Of a DNA stretch of 36,472 bases, positions 9,601 through 18,218 are shown piece after piece. Numbering within the stretch: the first letter of the stretch is position 1; the number at the start of each line of letters is the position of its first letter. The DNA lies in NCBI GenBank assembly GCA_019694215.1, contig JAIBCK010000028.1, forward strand, positions 1 through 36,472, read 5' to 3'. Source of the stretch: Thermoflexales bacterium (lineage in GTDB: Bacteria; Chloroflexota; Anaerolineae; J036; Brachytrichaceae). A program made the position numbers and the translations under genes. The notes beneath the pieces are model-generated. The model had not been told where the DNA came from, searched no databases, and saw only the letters and a program-made list of their open reading frames with translations.

Positions 9601-10519
9601 GTCGACCGTTGCCAATAGCCCGTATCTTCGGCTGGAAACGCTTGCCGCGAGCGTGCGTGAAGCCGAACTTCCCGGCAGCGGCGCCTGTCAGGGGCCGGCG
9701 CAGGGTGAATACGGTCTGCGTTCGGTCTTCCAGGTGCGGGTCTCCAGCCTCTCGCCCATTGACATTCGCGGTTGGACGATCGCCGCCTATTCTGACGACC
9801 TCGCCCTGCCCGTCTGTCTCGTGGGACGGACAGCCGGCGATCGCCTGCCCGTCCTCGCACCCGGCACGCGCGCAGATCTGGCAGTCGTTGTGTATAGCGA
9901 TCCAAGCCGACCCGTTACCCAGCTCGAGGCGCGCTGGCAGGCCGAGACCTTCCGTGTGTGCGCAAACGGGCTGGTGGCCGTGACTTGCACTGCGCCGCGG
10001 CCGACCGCAGCGGCCATCCCGACCCCCGGCGCCGACTTTGGCACACGTCCGGCGAGCGCGCCCTCCGCAACAGCGACCGAAACCACCAAGGCCATCCCCG
10101 CAACACCGAGCGCTGTTCCGACCCCGCTGCCCACGGCAACCCCGGCATTTCCGCGCTGGGTGGTGACCATCGACGGCTTCGATGCCTCCGCCTGGGGGCG
10201 CCCCGTCGGAGGCAGCTGTTTCAGCTACGACAACGCCGATCCGGTCGTCCGTGCCCAGGCCGGTCTGCGCATCGACAACCTGAGCCAGGATGAGTTGAGC
10301 GACCTGCGTGTGTCCTTCTTCTCGGGCAAGCGGTTGCTGCCGACCTGCTTCCACGGCTATGGCGGCGCCCTGCCCAGCATTGCGGCCGGCGACGGGCGCA
10401 ACATTACGTTCTTCACCTTTGTCGACCGTGATCAGGCCGTGACCGAAGTCGTGGTGCAGGCGCTGGGCCAGTCCCGCCGCTTCTGCGTCGCGGGCCAAAA
10501 CCTCGTGCCGTGTCGTTGA
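6605..10519 (+). CDS. Large secreted multidomain protein with C39-like cysteine peptidase domain
   Basis: A 1304-residue exported protein. The open frame runs further upstream opposite proA, but the ATG at 6605 gives a signal peptide ([19 protein letters not shown]) and follows a -10 box. Residues about 59-236 look like a C39-type papain-fold domain, with Cys73 in [16 protein letters not shown] and His188 in [11 protein letters not shown], followed by an RPN motif. Residues about 247-394 resemble a golvesin C-terminal-like beta domain. About 456-580 is a PA14-like domain ([22 protein letters not shown]). About 582-842 are fibronectin/Ig-like folds ([20 protein letters not shown]). Thr/Pro linkers at about 859-964 and 1133-1180 separate two copies of a cysteine-bearing domain, the second clearly related to the lipoprotein at 2313-3080. 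The probable role is a cell-surface enzyme or adhesin. The substrate is unknown. Confidence 0.85.
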   Translation: MHPPRGLFRGLFILLALAMSLASVGVARTALIDHENAPAGERKVLANVPADLIPSGSNLWKCSCDSDGCWPGCFTLASASVLKYWAQREFPNLWAFRTTEEQNNGLIDLRARFPNLLCFGNGSWNGQPGDSGYDASDVAVGLRQWATERGYRFTIKAISSPTFEQIVAEIDAGHPVIGAFGQSPWGSHAGTILGYDTTRSHRTMIVRPNLPDQKDSELEWGVGYQDFAIVTVVPGVRVGDDDVPAQLEYAITVDNNGAGYTSIGNWQEAAGFGRNGLARYATTLNGVAGVDDNASARWVPNLPFDGVWEIMAWLPRDRQDAETSSNVTYAVTHAEGQSLIRRSQRDASQGWMSLGYYPLARGERGSVTLGNATGGDANRRLWADAMRFVWRGPLIVRAENDETNTYLIRDGRRRLLPQDGGLTFAALRLLPGQIRKVTPMQLAQYPSGDPIPSALGTWVGEYYNNTLLNPPSSAIRAEGRLNLRWQGQSPVAGVSAVGFSARFTRMMAFSQGAYTLKVQAAGGVKLWVDGRLEIDQWSDDGSFVEYSARVALDGGLHRLEIEYVNHTGNAALVFVDLPPNAPIAIDEPALRFTRAQTATLRWIDTGDADGASSASPRRYLVSVGQEGKPGSADREVFNSGWVTQTSWVAAFPASGTYVWRVASSDGTTVGEWSAPRRIVVDRTPPWAQMVSATNADEEVGAPGFGGPRSPGLRLRWMATDTVAGVAFVDIQAREIVRATTAYTFGIEYREEPRISVAVQVVDGREITQAAMITALVPYTGIVTLKDFVQVPNAPWRTVLPGQTGSEGFFTGTVGSVYEFRARGVDRAGNAQAWYDGYSVVAQLDAASMALSSPAPIQPAQATATPDDASLHVDASGHTATPTRKASATPTPTATPTPTPTATRGSSAQPVGNATSSVSSGPGTMQPAAATVTPTPTATPSATRATASPTPTTVQVPTPTATAVALRPLGRSGFDVVESALVPENAPLLALPSATPGGSKSTVANSPYLRLETLAASVREAELPGSGACQGPAQGEYGLRSVFQVRVSSLSPIDIRGWTIAAYSDDLALPVCLVGRTAGDRLPVLAPGTRADLAVVVYSDPSRPVTQLEARWQAETFRVCANGLVAVTCTAPRPTAAAIPTPGADFGTRPASAPSATATETTKAIPATPSAVPTPLPTATPAFPRWVVTIDGFDASAWGRPVGGSCFSYDNADPVVRAQAGLRIDNLSQDELSDLRVSFFSGKRLLPTCFHGYGGALPSIAAGDGRNITFFTFVDRDQAVTEVVVQALGQSRRFCVAGQNLVPCR
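9231..9491 (+). repeat. Thr/Pro-rich low-complexity coding region
   Basis: DNA coding for [17 protein letters not shown]-like linker sequence in the secreted protein, made of short irregular repeats such as ccaacgccaac and ccgacgcc. It separates the Ig-like part from the C-terminal cysteine-bearing domains. A second, shorter linker of the same kind lies at about 10000-10145. There is no regular unit length and no spacer pattern. Confidence 0.75.
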
Positions 10520-10532
10520 GTGGGTGATTGGA

Positions 10533-10561
10533 TTGCATCATCGCCCGACTTGACATAGAAT
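10533..10561 (+). promoter_or_regulatory. Sigma70-type promoter of the DUF4190-like gene
   Basis: TTGCAT at 10533-10538 and TAGAAT at 10556-10561 are separated by 17 bases, the optimal spacing. The transcript would begin near 10568, and an AGGAG at 10568-10572 lies 7 bases before the ATG at 10580. Confidence 0.6.
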
Positions 10562-10579
10562 CCAGTCAGGAGTCCTCAC

Positions 10580-11011
10580 ATGCAAAACCCGAATAATCCG
10601 AACAACAATCCGCAGTATCCGCCTCCGCCTCCGCCGTATCAGCCGCCGGCTCAGGCACCCGGCTCGGTGCCCGGCTATTCGGCGCCGCAGTATCCGCCTG
10701 CGCAGCAGCCGTATGGCGCGCCGATGCCCGTCGTGCCGCAGCAGAACAGCATGGCGCTGATCAGCCTGATCGTGAGCATCGCCTCGTTCGTCACGATCCC
10801 GATCATCCTCGGCATCGTCGGCATCGTGCTTGGCAACAAGGCCAAGGGCGAGATCGCCGCAAGCAACGGCATGCAGACTGGCGAGGGCCTGGCCAAGGCC
10901 GGCGTGATCATTGGCTGGGTGAACATCGCGCTCTACGGGTTGTGCATCTGCGGCTACATCGCCTTCGTGGCTGTTGCGATTGCCACAGGCGGCTCTTCGC
11001 CGACGCGCTAG
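10580..11011 (+). CDS. DUF4190-type small membrane protein
   Basis: A 143-residue protein. Residues 1-52 are rich in Pro, Gln, Tyr and Asn, with runs of Pro and repeats like YPPAQQPYG, and are probably a disordered cytoplasmic or surface tail. Residues about 55-140 carry two hydrophobic segments (IVSIASFVTIPIILGIVGIV and IGWVNIALYGLCICGYIAFV) around a short GNKAKGEIA loop. This layout is typical of the DUF4190 family. The ATG is set by an AGGAG 7 bases upstream and the gene has its own promoter and terminator. Members are often found near secretion or envelope genes, but no function is established and none is visible here. Confidence 0.8.
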   Translation: MQNPNNPNNNPQYPPPPPPYQPPAQAPGSVPGYSAPQYPPAQQPYGAPMPVVPQQNSMALISLIVSIASFVTIPIILGIVGIVLGNKAKGEIAASNGMQTGEGLAKAGVIIGWVNIALYGLCICGYIAFVAVAIATGGSSPTR

Positions 11012-11026
11012 ACGAATCACCGATCC

Positions 11027-11072
11027 CGAAAAACTGAATCGCCCCCTCTCACGAGGGGGCGATTTCGTTTTT
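11027..11072. terminator. Bidirectional rho-independent terminator
   Basis: A perfect 11-bp stem (11037-11047 with 11054-11064, AATCGCCCCCT / AGGGGGCGATT) with a 6-base loop. It is followed by a T-rich run to 11072 on the plus strand and preceded by AAAAA at 11029-11033, which gives a T run on the minus strand. It serves both the small membrane protein gene and the convergent SH3b gene. Confidence 0.9.
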
Positions 11073-11095
11073 CGACCTGGCGCCTGCCAGCTCGA

Positions 11096-12514
11096 TTACT
11101 GTGTCACTTTGACGGCTTTGGCCGCATCGTTGGACTCTGTGGCCGCCACGATGATCCAGCCCTTGCCACCGTTGTAGTTGATCTGGAACCACTCACCGTC
11201 TGCACTCTTGCCCAGCACTTCCACGACGGTGCCATTGGCGAGGTTGCCGATGATCGTCTGCGTGAGGCCGGGGCCCTGGCGCACGTTCAGGCGCACGAGC
11301 GGGTTCGACAGGAGCACGCGCGCCTTGGGGGCCGTACCCTCGATCGAGCCGGTGACCGCGGTCGGGACCGAGGCGGCGGGCAGCGTCGGCGCGGGGGCGC
11401 CCGTGGCGGCCGACGTCAGGTTGGCATACACGTAGGCCTTGGCCCCGTTGTAGTTGACCTCGGCCCAGTCACCCGAGACGCCCGCGTTGGGCAGGACGTC
11501 GCCAGCGTTGAGATAGCCCAGCACCTCGCCCTCGAGGCTGGGGGTTGCGCGGATGCGCAGACCGTTGACCAGCGCCGAGAGCGTGCCGGCGGCCGGCGAC
11601 GCAGCGGGGCGCGGGGCAGCGGCCCCGGCGGCCGGCGCTGTGGCCACCGAGCCCGCGGTGCCCATGATCTTGACCGTTGTGCCATCCGCGCGGCGGAACT
11701 CGGCAACCGTCTTGCCGGTCACCCAGGTCGCGAGCGGCGCGGCCTTCGTCAGTCCGGTCGGGCCGGCCCCGGTCTCGATGAAGCCATTGCCAAGGCAGAT
11801 GCCCTTCGCGCCAGCGCTCGGCAGCACTTCAAAGCAGCTGTCGTCGGCGTAGGCATCATTGTGTTCGACGGACACGGCGGCCGTCGACTGGATGATGACC
11901 AGAACCTCGGGCGCGAGGGCGACGCCGTCGACATAGACCTGGCGCCAGGCGTCATACGGCTGCGTCCACGGCGAACAGATCACGTTCGGATCGGTCAGGT
12001 CGCGGGGACCGCCATCCTGATCGATGCACAACCGAACGAGCATGTCACCATCGCGCGACGACTTGGGCGGAATGGCCGGGTCATTGTCGTTGGACGACCA
12101 CAGCTCGAGCATGGACGTGAAGCGAATCGGGCTGCCGACGGTCAGGTTCTTGACCACCTGCATGATGCCCGCACCCTTGTTCAGCGCGAAGTAGTTGAAC
12201 CAGCGGTCCGAGCCGCCACCGCTCCAGACGCGATACGGATAGTCGCGCGCAAACGGCGGGCGGAACTCCGGCGTGCGGTAGTTCTGGTCGCGCGGGTCAA
12301 CGCCAGGAGGCGACTCCTGCCAGAACGGTACCCAGCTCCAGGTGACATTGATCTCACCACGGCCGGCGAAATACGTTCCGGGATGCTCATGTCCTGGGTT
12401 CTCCAACAGATTGACACCCACCGGCGCGGCCGCAAAAGCGGCGCGGGGTGCCGCGATCAGGCTGGCGGCGGTAAGGGCCGCAAGCGCTGCCGCGCGAAAG
12501 CTCATCTTGTTCAT
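11096..12514 (-). CDS. Secreted protein with two bacterial SH3 domains
   Basis: A 472-residue exported protein. The ATG at 12514 is followed by a signal peptide ending AFA-A (about residue 28) and preceded by purine-rich CAGGAG/GCAGGAA sites. Residues about 30-250 form a beta-rich domain beginning NLLENPGHE, rich in Trp and Tyr and of the carbohydrate-binding type seen in bacterial surface proteins; this is an inference from style. Two SH3b domains follow at about 311-365 (VNGLRIRATPSLEGEVLGYL) and 396-461 (VRLNVRQGPGLTQTIIGNL), each with the typical closing Trp/Tyr-rich strand. SH3b domains usually bind peptidoglycan or peptide ligands outside the cell. No catalytic motif is visible. It ends at the bidirectional terminator shared with its convergent neighbour. 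Confidence 0.82.
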   Translation of the reverse strand: MNKMSFRAAALAALTAASLIAAPRAAFAAAPVGVNLLENPGHEHPGTYFAGRGEINVTWSWVPFWQESPPGVDPRDQNYRTPEFRPPFARDYPYRVWSGGGSDRWFNYFALNKGAGIMQVVKNLTVGSPIRFTSMLELWSSNDNDPAIPPKSSRDGDMLVRLCIDQDGGPRDLTDPNVICSPWTQPYDAWRQVYVDGVALAPEVLVIIQSTAAVSVEHNDAYADDSCFEVLPSAGAKGICLGNGFIETGAGPTGLTKAAPLATWVTGKTVAEFRRADGTTVKIMGTAGSVATAPAAGAAAPRPAASPAAGTLSALVNGLRIRATPSLEGEVLGYLNAGDVLPNAGVSGDWAEVNYNGAKAYVYANLTSAATGAPAPTLPAASVPTAVTGSIEGTAPKARVLLSNPLVRLNVRQGPGLTQTIIGNLANGTVVEVLGKSADGEWFQINYNGGKGWIIVAATESNDAAKAVKVTQ

Positions 12515-12644
12515 TTCCTGCGATTCTCCTGTCGATGTTTGGACCACCGGCATCCGCATCGGCCAAACCCACCTGGGCGGCATGCGTCTCTCCCCGGGTC
12601 GCCTAATTCAGTCGATTTGTGCCGCGAGGGCACAAGACACAAAA

Positions 12645-12657
12645 CCTGATTATATCA
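12645..12657 (-). promoter_or_regulatory. Candidate promoter -10 of the SH3b gene within a palindrome
   Basis: On the minus strand a perfect TATAAT (12649-12654) lies inside the inverted repeat CTGAT-TAT-ATCAG. It would give a leader of about 125 bases before the ATG at 12514. No consensus -35 box is seen. The palindrome could be an operator or chance. Confidence 0.35.
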
Positions 12658-12679
12658 GCGCGCTTGGTGGAACGCCGCG

Positions 12680-15343
12680 CTACGTGCGATCAAAGCGGGC
12701 AGTGAACCAGAAAGTGGCCCCGTCGCCCTCCTCGCCTTCCGCGTGTATTTCGCCGCCCATCAGCTCGACGATGCGGCGGCAGATGGCCAGACCCAGGCCG
12801 GTGCCGCCCTGGCGGCGGGTCATGAAGGAGTCCGCCTGCGTGAAAGGCTGAAAGAGCCGCGCTTTGACCGCCGCGGACAGGCCGATCCCGGAGTCCTGGG
12901 TGGCACAGCGCACAACGACGTGGTCCGCCGCCTCCTCCAGCAGGTCCACTGACACGACCACGCCGCCATGATCGGTGAACTTGACGGCATTGCCCACCAA
13001 ATTCACCAGCACCTGGCGCAAGCGGCCCGCATCGCCGACGACAAAGGTCGGCACAGAGCGGTCCACGCGCAGATCGAGAAACAGGCCTTTCTCGTCAGCA
13101 CGCTGGCGCAGCATTTCCACGGTGCGCCGGGCCGTTTCCTGAATGCTGAACGGCTCGTGCACGAGTTCCAGCTTGCCCGCCTCGATGCGCGAGAAGTCGA
13201 GGATGTCGTTGATGACCGTGAGCAGGGCCTGGCTGCTTTCGAATGAGATCTTGGTCAATTCGCGCTGGTGGGCATCGAGAGGTGTGTCGAGCAGCAGCTC
13301 AGTCATGCCAAGCACGGCGTTGAGCGGCGTGCGGATCTCATGGCTCATCATCGCCAGGAATTCGGATTTCAGCCGCGACGCGACCTGGGCACGGTCACGG
13401 GCCTGCTCCAGCGCAAGCTCGGTCTGTTTGGCGGTGGTGACATCCGTAATGACGGCGACGCCACCGTCCGCGACCCCGGCGCGCAGCCGGGCGGACAGCG
13501 ACACCAGGCAAAACAGCTCTTCGCCCGACGCCTTCTTGAGACAGCGCTCCGCGCTGACGGTGTCGACGACCCCGTCCTGCGCCAGCGGCAGGGGCTCCCC
13601 GGCGGGCTCGAACAGCCCGTCGAGTGGCTGGCCAAGCGCGGCCTCGGCGCGGGCGTCACCGAGCCACGTGCGCAGGCTTGGATTGATGAATTGGATGACG
13701 CCGGCACTGTCGAAGACGGCGAGGCCCTGCCCCATCGAATTGGTGATCTGCAGTGCAAGGTCGCGCTCGGCCTGGACCGAGGTGTGCAGCTGCGAGTTGT
13801 CCAGCGCCACGGCGGCGACGGCCGCCAAACGGCGCAACAAGTCCACCAGCTCGGGCGTAGCGGGATGTCTACGGTCGAGGTAGGCCAGCCCGATCGCGCC
13901 GACGGCCACGTCGCCATCCAGGATGGGCGCCACGATGGCGGAAGCAACGCGCTCAAAGCCCGGCGCCTTGAGGCGCTGGGGCCAGGCTTGATAGTCATCG
14001 ATGAATACGGGCTCGCGGGTTGCCAGCGCCATCGCAAGCGCCCCGCGCGGGCCAGACCTGGGACGTGGCGGCAGTTCGCGGAACACCCCGGCCGGGACAG
14101 AGACCAGGATGTTGCCTTCCTCGAGGATGTCTATCACGCCGTGTTCGGTGTTCGCCAGCTTGCAGGCGCGGTCCAGCAGCCGGCGCAGGATGTCCTGCTT
14201 CGACTGACGGCCGACCAGGGCCAGCGTCGTTTCATTGATGGCCTCGAGGAGGTGATTGCGCCGCCACAGCGTCTCGCGCAAGGCACGATCCTGAGTCACA
14301 TCGCGCAGGACGACCACCCAGTGCTTGATCTCGCCTTCCTGGTCGCGGGCGGGCACGATGCTCTGCTCGGCCCAGAACAGGCTGCCATCCTTGCGGCGAT
14401 TCTCGATTTCGATGTCGAGCCCGCGCCCGGAGTCCAGCGCCGCGCGGACGCGTTCCAGATCGAGCAGGGAGGTGGTCGGCGAACGCAGCAAGCGCAGGCT
14501 GGCCCCGACGGCCTCCGCTTCGCAATAGCCCGTGAGGCGCGCAAATCCGGGGCTGACATACAGGATTCGTCTGCCTCGGTTTTCACCCGCGGCAGGTTCC
14601 AGGATCAGGATTGCGTCACGCGCGTTGTGCGCGACCGAGTCGAGCATCTGCAGGCGTTCGGCAATCGCGCGGCTGCGGGCGAGCTCAACGCTGAGCGCCT
14701 CGGTGCGTTCTGCGACGCGCCGGTCCAACTCATCACGCGCCATGCGGAGTGCGTCGGCATGCTGTTCACTCTGCATGATCGTGCGTTCGGCCCAGACGCG
14801 ATACGAGACCAACATGCTCATCGTCACGATGATGGTGAGCACGCCCACCAGGCTGGCAAGCACCACTCCGGCCGGGGAGGGCTGGGCGGCGTCAATGAGC
14901 AGGACGACCACGCGCACAAATGCAATCGAGGCACCGAGACCCGCTGAGATCGCGATGCCCACCGCCGCGCGCACCGGGACGATGGGCATCGACGTCGCAG
15001 CGATGGCGAATCCGATCACGATGATGGCGGTTGCCGCATACGGCGACACCAGCGTACCCAGCACCGTGGTGACCAGGATCTGCACCATGAGCAGGATCGA
15101 TGCGGCCATGAGTCGACCCCAGCGCATCAGCAGGTAGACGGAAGACAGCGATGCGAACGCCAGCACGTCGATCGCGGCGAGGGCGATGTTGGTTGCGGTC
15201 GGCCTGAAGATCGTCAGCAGGAGGTGAACTCCGGCGAGCCCCATCCCGATCATGAGCAGTGTGAACAAACGCCGTTGGGCGAAGGGTGCATTGTCCTGAG
15301 GCGACCAGGGTGGCGTGATGCGGAAAGGAGCTTGCGGTGTCAT
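12680..15343 (-). CDS. Orphan membrane histidine kinase with PAS and GAF domains
   Basis: An 887-residue sensor kinase. The N-terminal 185 residues contain about six hydrophobic helices (for example LFTLLMIGMGLAGVHLLL and VLASLVGVLTIIVTMSMLV), followed by a short coiled coil. A PAS/PAC domain (about 255-375; RRKDGSLFWAEQ), a GAF domain (about 400-540) and a second PAS (about 548-655; VFDSAGVIQFINPS) come next. The HisKA domain has His668 in FLAMMSHEIRTPLNAVLGM. The HATPase domain has VLVNLVGNAVKFT, DSGIGLS and [19 protein letters not shown]. The protein ends there: no receiver or Hpt domain, although the HisKA style is that of hybrid kinases. No regulator gene is adjacent, so the partner is unknown. 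It lies downstream of groEL on the same strand but behind a terminator. Confidence 0.9.
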   Translation of the reverse strand: MTPQAPFRITPPWSPQDNAPFAQRRLFTLLMIGMGLAGVHLLLTIFRPTATNIALAAIDVLAFASLSSVYLLMRWGRLMAASILLMVQILVTTVLGTLVSPYAATAIIVIGFAIAATSMPIVPVRAAVGIAISAGLGASIAFVRVVVLLIDAAQPSPAGVVLASLVGVLTIIVTMSMLVSYRVWAERTIMQSEQHADALRMARDELDRRVAERTEALSVELARSRAIAERLQMLDSVAHNARDAILILEPAAGENRGRRILYVSPGFARLTGYCEAEAVGASLRLLRSPTTSLLDLERVRAALDSGRGLDIEIENRRKDGSLFWAEQSIVPARDQEGEIKHWVVVLRDVTQDRALRETLWRRNHLLEAINETTLALVGRQSKQDILRRLLDRACKLANTEHGVIDILEEGNILVSVPAGVFRELPPRPRSGPRGALAMALATREPVFIDDYQAWPQRLKAPGFERVASAIVAPILDGDVAVGAIGLAYLDRRHPATPELVDLLRRLAAVAAVALDNSQLHTSVQAERDLALQITNSMGQGLAVFDSAGVIQFINPSLRTWLGDARAEAALGQPLDGLFEPAGEPLPLAQDGVVDTVSAERCLKKASGEELFCLVSLSARLRAGVADGGVAVITDVTTAKQTELALEQARDRAQVASRLKSEFLAMMSHEIRTPLNAVLGMTELLLDTPLDAHQRELTKISFESSQALLTVINDILDFSRIEAGKLELVHEPFSIQETARRTVEMLRQRADEKGLFLDLRVDRSVPTFVVGDAGRLRQVLVNLVGNAVKFTDHGGVVVSVDLLEEAADHVVVRCATQDSGIGLSAAVKARLFQPFTQADSFMTRRQGGTGLGLAICRRIVELMGGEIHAEGEEGDGATFWFTARFDRT

Positions 15344-15384
15344 GACGTCGCGGTGATGACGCTCAGGATACCGCGGTTGGGGGT

Positions 15385-15418
15385 GAAAAATGGAAACGGA
15401 GCCCGGATCGGGCTCCGT
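15385..15418 (-). terminator. Rho-independent terminator of groESL
   Basis: A perfect 10-bp stem (15396-15405 with 15409-15418) with a 3-base loop. Read on the minus strand it is followed by a T-rich stretch (TTTCCATTTTT). It lies 26 bases after the groEL stop and isolates the downstream kinase gene. Confidence 0.85.
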
Positions 15419-15443
15419 CCCACGTTCGGAAGATAGGGGTGAC

Positions 15444-17081
15444 CTAGAAGTCGCCGCCCATGCCACCGCCCGGCGGCGGAGCAACGGGTTCCTTCTTCTC
15501 GGGAATGTCCGTCACGAGCGCCTCGGTGGTGAGGATCATGCTGGCGATCGAGGCCGCGTTCTGCAGCGCGCCGCGCGTGACCTTGACCGGGTCGATGATG
15601 CCGGCCTTGATCATGTCGACATAGTCGCCGCCGATCACGTCATAGCCGAAGTACTTCTTTTCCTTCGTCATCTGGCGGACCTGCTGGATGATCACGCTGC
15701 CATCCTGGCCGGCGTTCTGGGCGATGCGGCGCATCGGCTCCTCGAGCGCACGGCGGAGGATGTTGACGCCGACCTGCTGATCTGCGTTGTCCATCTTGAC
15801 ATCGACGAGGGCCTTGACGGCCTGCAGAAGCGCAACACCGCCGCCGGGCACGATGCCCTCTTCGACGGCCGCGCGCGTGGCGCTGAGCGCGTCCTCGACG
15901 CGGTGCTTCTTTTCCTTGAGCTCGGTCTCGGTCGCTGCGCCGACGCGGATGACCGCAACGCCGCCGGCCAGCTTGGCCAGGCGCTCGTTGAGCTTCTCCT
16001 TGTCGTAGTCGCTGGTGCTCTTGTCGATCTCGACGCGGATTTCCTCGACGCGGGCCTGGATGAGCTTGTCATTGCCAGCGCCATCGATCACGGTGGTGTC
16101 GTCCTTGGTGGCGACGACGCGGCCAGCGCGGCCGAGGTCGTCGATCGTGACGCCCTCGAGCTTGCGACCCATTTCCTCGGTGATGACCGTGCCGCCGGTC
16201 AGGACGGCGATGTCCTGCAGCATGGCCTTGCGGCGATCGCCAAAGCCGGGGGCCTTGACGGCCAGCACATTGAGCATGCCGCGCAGCTTGTTCAGCACGA
16301 GCGTGGCCAGCGCCTCGCCGTCGACGTCTTCGGCGATGATGACCAGGTCGCGCTTGCCGCGCTGGACCAGGCGCTCGAGCAGCGGGATGATGTCCTGCGC
16401 GGCGCTGATCTTCTTGTCATAGATCAGGATGTAGGGCTCCTTGATCTCGGATTCCATCGTCTCCGGCGCGGTGATGAAGTAGGGCGACAGATAGCCGCGG
16501 TCAAACTCCATGCCCTCGACGAACTCGGTCTCGAAGTTGAGCGACTTGCTCTCCTCGACCGTGATGACGCCGTCCTTGCCGACCTTGTCCATCACGTCGG
16601 CGATGAGGTCGCCGATCTCCTTGTCTTGCGCGCTGATCGTGGCGACCTGCGCGATCTGGTCGTGCTTCTCGACCTTCAGGGCGAGGCCCTTGAGATACGC
16701 GACGACGGCGTCGACGCCCTTCTCGATGCCGAACTTGATGAGCATCGGGTTGGCACCGGCGGCGACGTTCTTGAGACCTTCGTGGACGATGATCTGCGCG
16801 AGCACGGTGGCCGTGGTCGTGCCGTCACCGGCGATGTCGTTGGTCTTGGTGGCCGCTTCCTTGAGCAGCTGCGCGCCCATGTTCTCGTACGGGTCCTGGA
16901 GCTCGATCTCCTTGGCCACGGTCACGCCGTCGTGGGTGACGGTCGGGGCGCCATACTTCTTGTCGAGGGCGACGTTGCGCCCCTTGGGGCCGAGCGTGGT
17001 GGCGACGGCCTGGGCGAGGACGTCAACGCCCCGCTTGAGCTTGGCGCGCGCCTCTTCGGTGAAAACAATCTGCTTTGCCAT
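15444..17081 (-). CDS. groEL: 60 kDa chaperonin GroEL
   Basis: A 545-residue chaperonin subunit, the standard length. The N-terminus is [19 protein letters not shown], followed by the ATP-binding motifs [10 protein letters not shown] and [10 protein letters not shown]. Conserved mid-protein segments include [14 protein letters not shown]. The C-terminus is the usual Gly/Met tail, [10 protein letters not shown]. It forms the double-ring folding chamber in the cytoplasm with GroES as lid. The start lies 9 bases after the groES stop, with a GGAG site overlapping the end of groES. Expression is expected to follow HrcA through the CIRCE element upstream of groES. Only one copy is in the window. 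Confidence 0.99.
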   Translation of the reverse strand: MAKQIVFTEEARAKLKRGVDVLAQAVATTLGPKGRNVALDKKYGAPTVTHDGVTVAKEIELQDPYENMGAQLLKEAATKTNDIAGDGTTTATVLAQIIVHEGLKNVAAGANPMLIKFGIEKGVDAVVAYLKGLALKVEKHDQIAQVATISAQDKEIGDLIADVMDKVGKDGVITVEESKSLNFETEFVEGMEFDRGYLSPYFITAPETMESEIKEPYILIYDKKISAAQDIIPLLERLVQRGKRDLVIIAEDVDGEALATLVLNKLRGMLNVLAVKAPGFGDRRKAMLQDIAVLTGGTVITEEMGRKLEGVTIDDLGRAGRVVATKDDTTVIDGAGNDKLIQARVEEIRVEIDKSTSDYDKEKLNERLAKLAGGVAVIRVGAATETELKEKKHRVEDALSATRAAVEEGIVPGGGVALLQAVKALVDVKMDNADQQVGVNILRRALEEPMRRIAQNAGQDGSVIIQQVRQMTKEKKYFGYDVIGGDYVDMIKAGIIDPVKVTRGALQNAASIASMILTTEALVTDIPEKKEPVAPPPGGGMGGDF

Positions 17082-17090
17082 GGTGTTCTA

Positions 17091-17414
17091 CTACTCCACG
17101 ATCGCGAGGATGTCGGCTTCCTTCATGATGAGAAGCTTCTTCCCGTCGATCTTGATCTCGGTGCCCGCGTATTTGGCATAGAGCACCTGCATGCCGACTT
17201 CGACGTCCATCGCCTGGACCTTGCCATCATCGCCCTTCTTGCCCGCGCCCGCGGCCAAAATCAGGCCCTTCTGCGGCTTTTCCTTGGCGGTCTCGGGCAG
17301 AACCAGCTTCCCGCCCGCGAACGTGCTTTCCTCGTCTTCCATCGGCTCGATGACGACCCGGTCGCCAAGCGGCCGGAGGCTGAGCTTCTTCAGCTCCTCT
17401 CCCTTCTTAGCCAT
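17091..17414 (-). CDS. groES: 10 kDa co-chaperonin GroES
   Basis: A 107-residue co-chaperonin, slightly longer than usual because of the lysine-rich extension [10 protein letters not shown] before the core, which begins [14 protein letters not shown]. The mobile loop ([16 protein letters not shown]) carries the hydrophobic GroEL-contact residues, and the ending [10 protein letters not shown] is typical. The ATG at 17414 is set by a GGAGG about 9 bases upstream. It is the first gene of the groES-groEL operon, with a consensus promoter and a CIRCE operator just upstream. Confidence 0.98.
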   Translation of the reverse strand: MAKKGEELKKLSLRPLGDRVVIEPMEDEESTFAGGKLVLPETAKEKPQKGLILAAGAGKKGDDGKVQAMDVEVGMQVLYAKYAGTEIKIDGKKLLIMKEADILAIVE

Positions 17415-17476
17415 GAACGATATCCTCCGTTATGTAAGTGAATGATCAGCACTCGGAGTACCAACTGCCAATTCAG

Positions 17477-17502
17477 TTAGCACTCCGAGACCTGAGTGCT
17501 AA
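17477..17502. promoter_or_regulatory. CIRCE operator (HrcA binding site) with 8-base spacer
   Basis: A perfect inverted repeat TTAGCACTC (17477-17485) and GAGTGCTAA (17494-17502), identical to the CIRCE consensus arms but with 8 bases between them instead of the usual 9. It overlaps the predicted transcription start of groESL, where HrcA would block transcription at normal temperature. A lone half-site-like TCAGCACTC sits at 17446-17454. Confidence 0.93.
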
Positions 17503-17507
17503 ACGCG

Positions 17508-17536
17508 ACTATAACAGTGCCTTGCTGGCTTGTCAA
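17508..17536 (-). promoter_or_regulatory. Consensus sigma70 promoter of groESL
   Basis: On the minus strand TTGACA (17531-17536) and TATAGT (17508-17513) are spaced by exactly 17 bases. The CIRCE element lies immediately downstream, over the start site. Confidence 0.92.
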
Positions 17537-17613
17537 GAGGCGGGTTTTCCGGGGAAAAGGGGCGCGGCTTGCGGCGTGCGAATGGGCGACCCCGGCGCGG
17601 CCAACGCTATGTT

Positions 17614-18156
17614 TCAACCCTCGCCGACATCGTCACGGTCAGCGTCGATGATCTCCCAGTGGCGCATCATGTTCCAGAGGGAGGGCAGCTCGACGGGCCA
17701 GGATGCGGGGAAGAAGAGCGTTTCCGAGAGCAGGCTGAAGTAGACCCCCGTGCGGTCCGCCCCAATTCGGTCAAAGCGCCCGGTGCCATCGCGCTGAAAG
17801 AACTGTGTGCGATCCGGCCGCCCCACCGGGATAAACCAGGCTTCCAGACAACCCGCCAATCGGTAGCGCTCGATGAGCTCGATCAGGGCGGAGGGTGGCA
17901 GCAATGGGTCGACCAGTTCAATCGCCAAGACGGGCGCATCGTCGACAAAATCGGTGCCAAGCGCGGCCTCGAAGCCAGCTGGCAGCAGGAGGGCCGCCGG
18001 CTTGAGCGCCGCGCCGCTTCGCCCGCGGTAGCGGATGCCCTCACCCAGCGCGAGGCCAAGCCCGTAGGCGTCGCATTGGATCGACAACAGTCCAACGCAC
18101 CAAGCTTGCAAGCGGGCACGGGCACCGGCCATCGGGATGCGCGAAGGCGTTGGCAT
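17614..18156 (-). CDS. Uma2-like (DUF820) nuclease-fold protein, degenerate
   Basis: About 180 residues from the ATG at 18156 (MPTPSRIP); the frame is open for 11 codons upstream. The middle resembles the Uma2/DUF820 family of restriction-endonuclease fold: PVLAIELVDP, then IERYRLAGCLEAWFIPVGRP, matching the family pattern of a strand with Glu, a helix with Tyr, and a strand ending in a Trp-containing core. The usual upstream Pro-Asp is not visible (KPAALLLPAG occupies that place), and the Lys of the helix appears replaced by Glu (ELIERY). Nuclease activity is therefore doubtful. Uma2 proteins are often present in many copies in Chloroflexota and cyanobacteria, with no settled role. A GATAAT lies 6 bases before the start. 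Confidence 0.6.
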   Translation of the reverse strand: MPTPSRIPMAGARARLQAWCVGLLSIQCDAYGLGLALGEGIRYRGRSGAALKPAALLLPAGFEAALGTDFVDDAPVLAIELVDPLLPPSALIELIERYRLAGCLEAWFIPVGRPDRTQFFQRDGTGRFDRIGADRTGVYFSLLSETLFFPASWPVELPSLWNMMRHWEIIDADRDDVGEG

Positions 18157-18203
18157 GGCACCATTATCGCCAGTGTGACAAAGACGCAAGGCGCGGTGCG
18201 CCG

Positions 18204-18209
18204 TATACT
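18204..18209 (+). promoter_or_regulatory. Candidate -10 box (TATACT) of deoC
   Basis: TATACT ends 9 bases before the deoC ATG at 18219. The spacing predicts a transcript that begins at or next to the start codon. No clear -35 box is seen. Confidence 0.4.
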
Positions 18210-18218
18210 CGGCAGGAC

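Noticed and set aside
12645-12657. Palindrome CTGAT-TAT-ATCAG as a firm operator
   Set aside because: It coincides with an AT-rich -10 box, so the symmetry may be chance; it is kept only as a note in the promoter entry.
13268-14947. A 559-codon open frame antisense to the PAS/GAF kinase
   Set aside because: Shadow frame; the minus strand has complete kinase motifs and this translation shows none.
15390-17441. A 683-codon open frame antisense to groES-groEL
   Set aside because: It is a shadow of the high-GC groEL codons; its translation is a monotonous Asp/Leu/Ala/Val sequence with no domain, and the opposite strand has unmistakable chaperonins.
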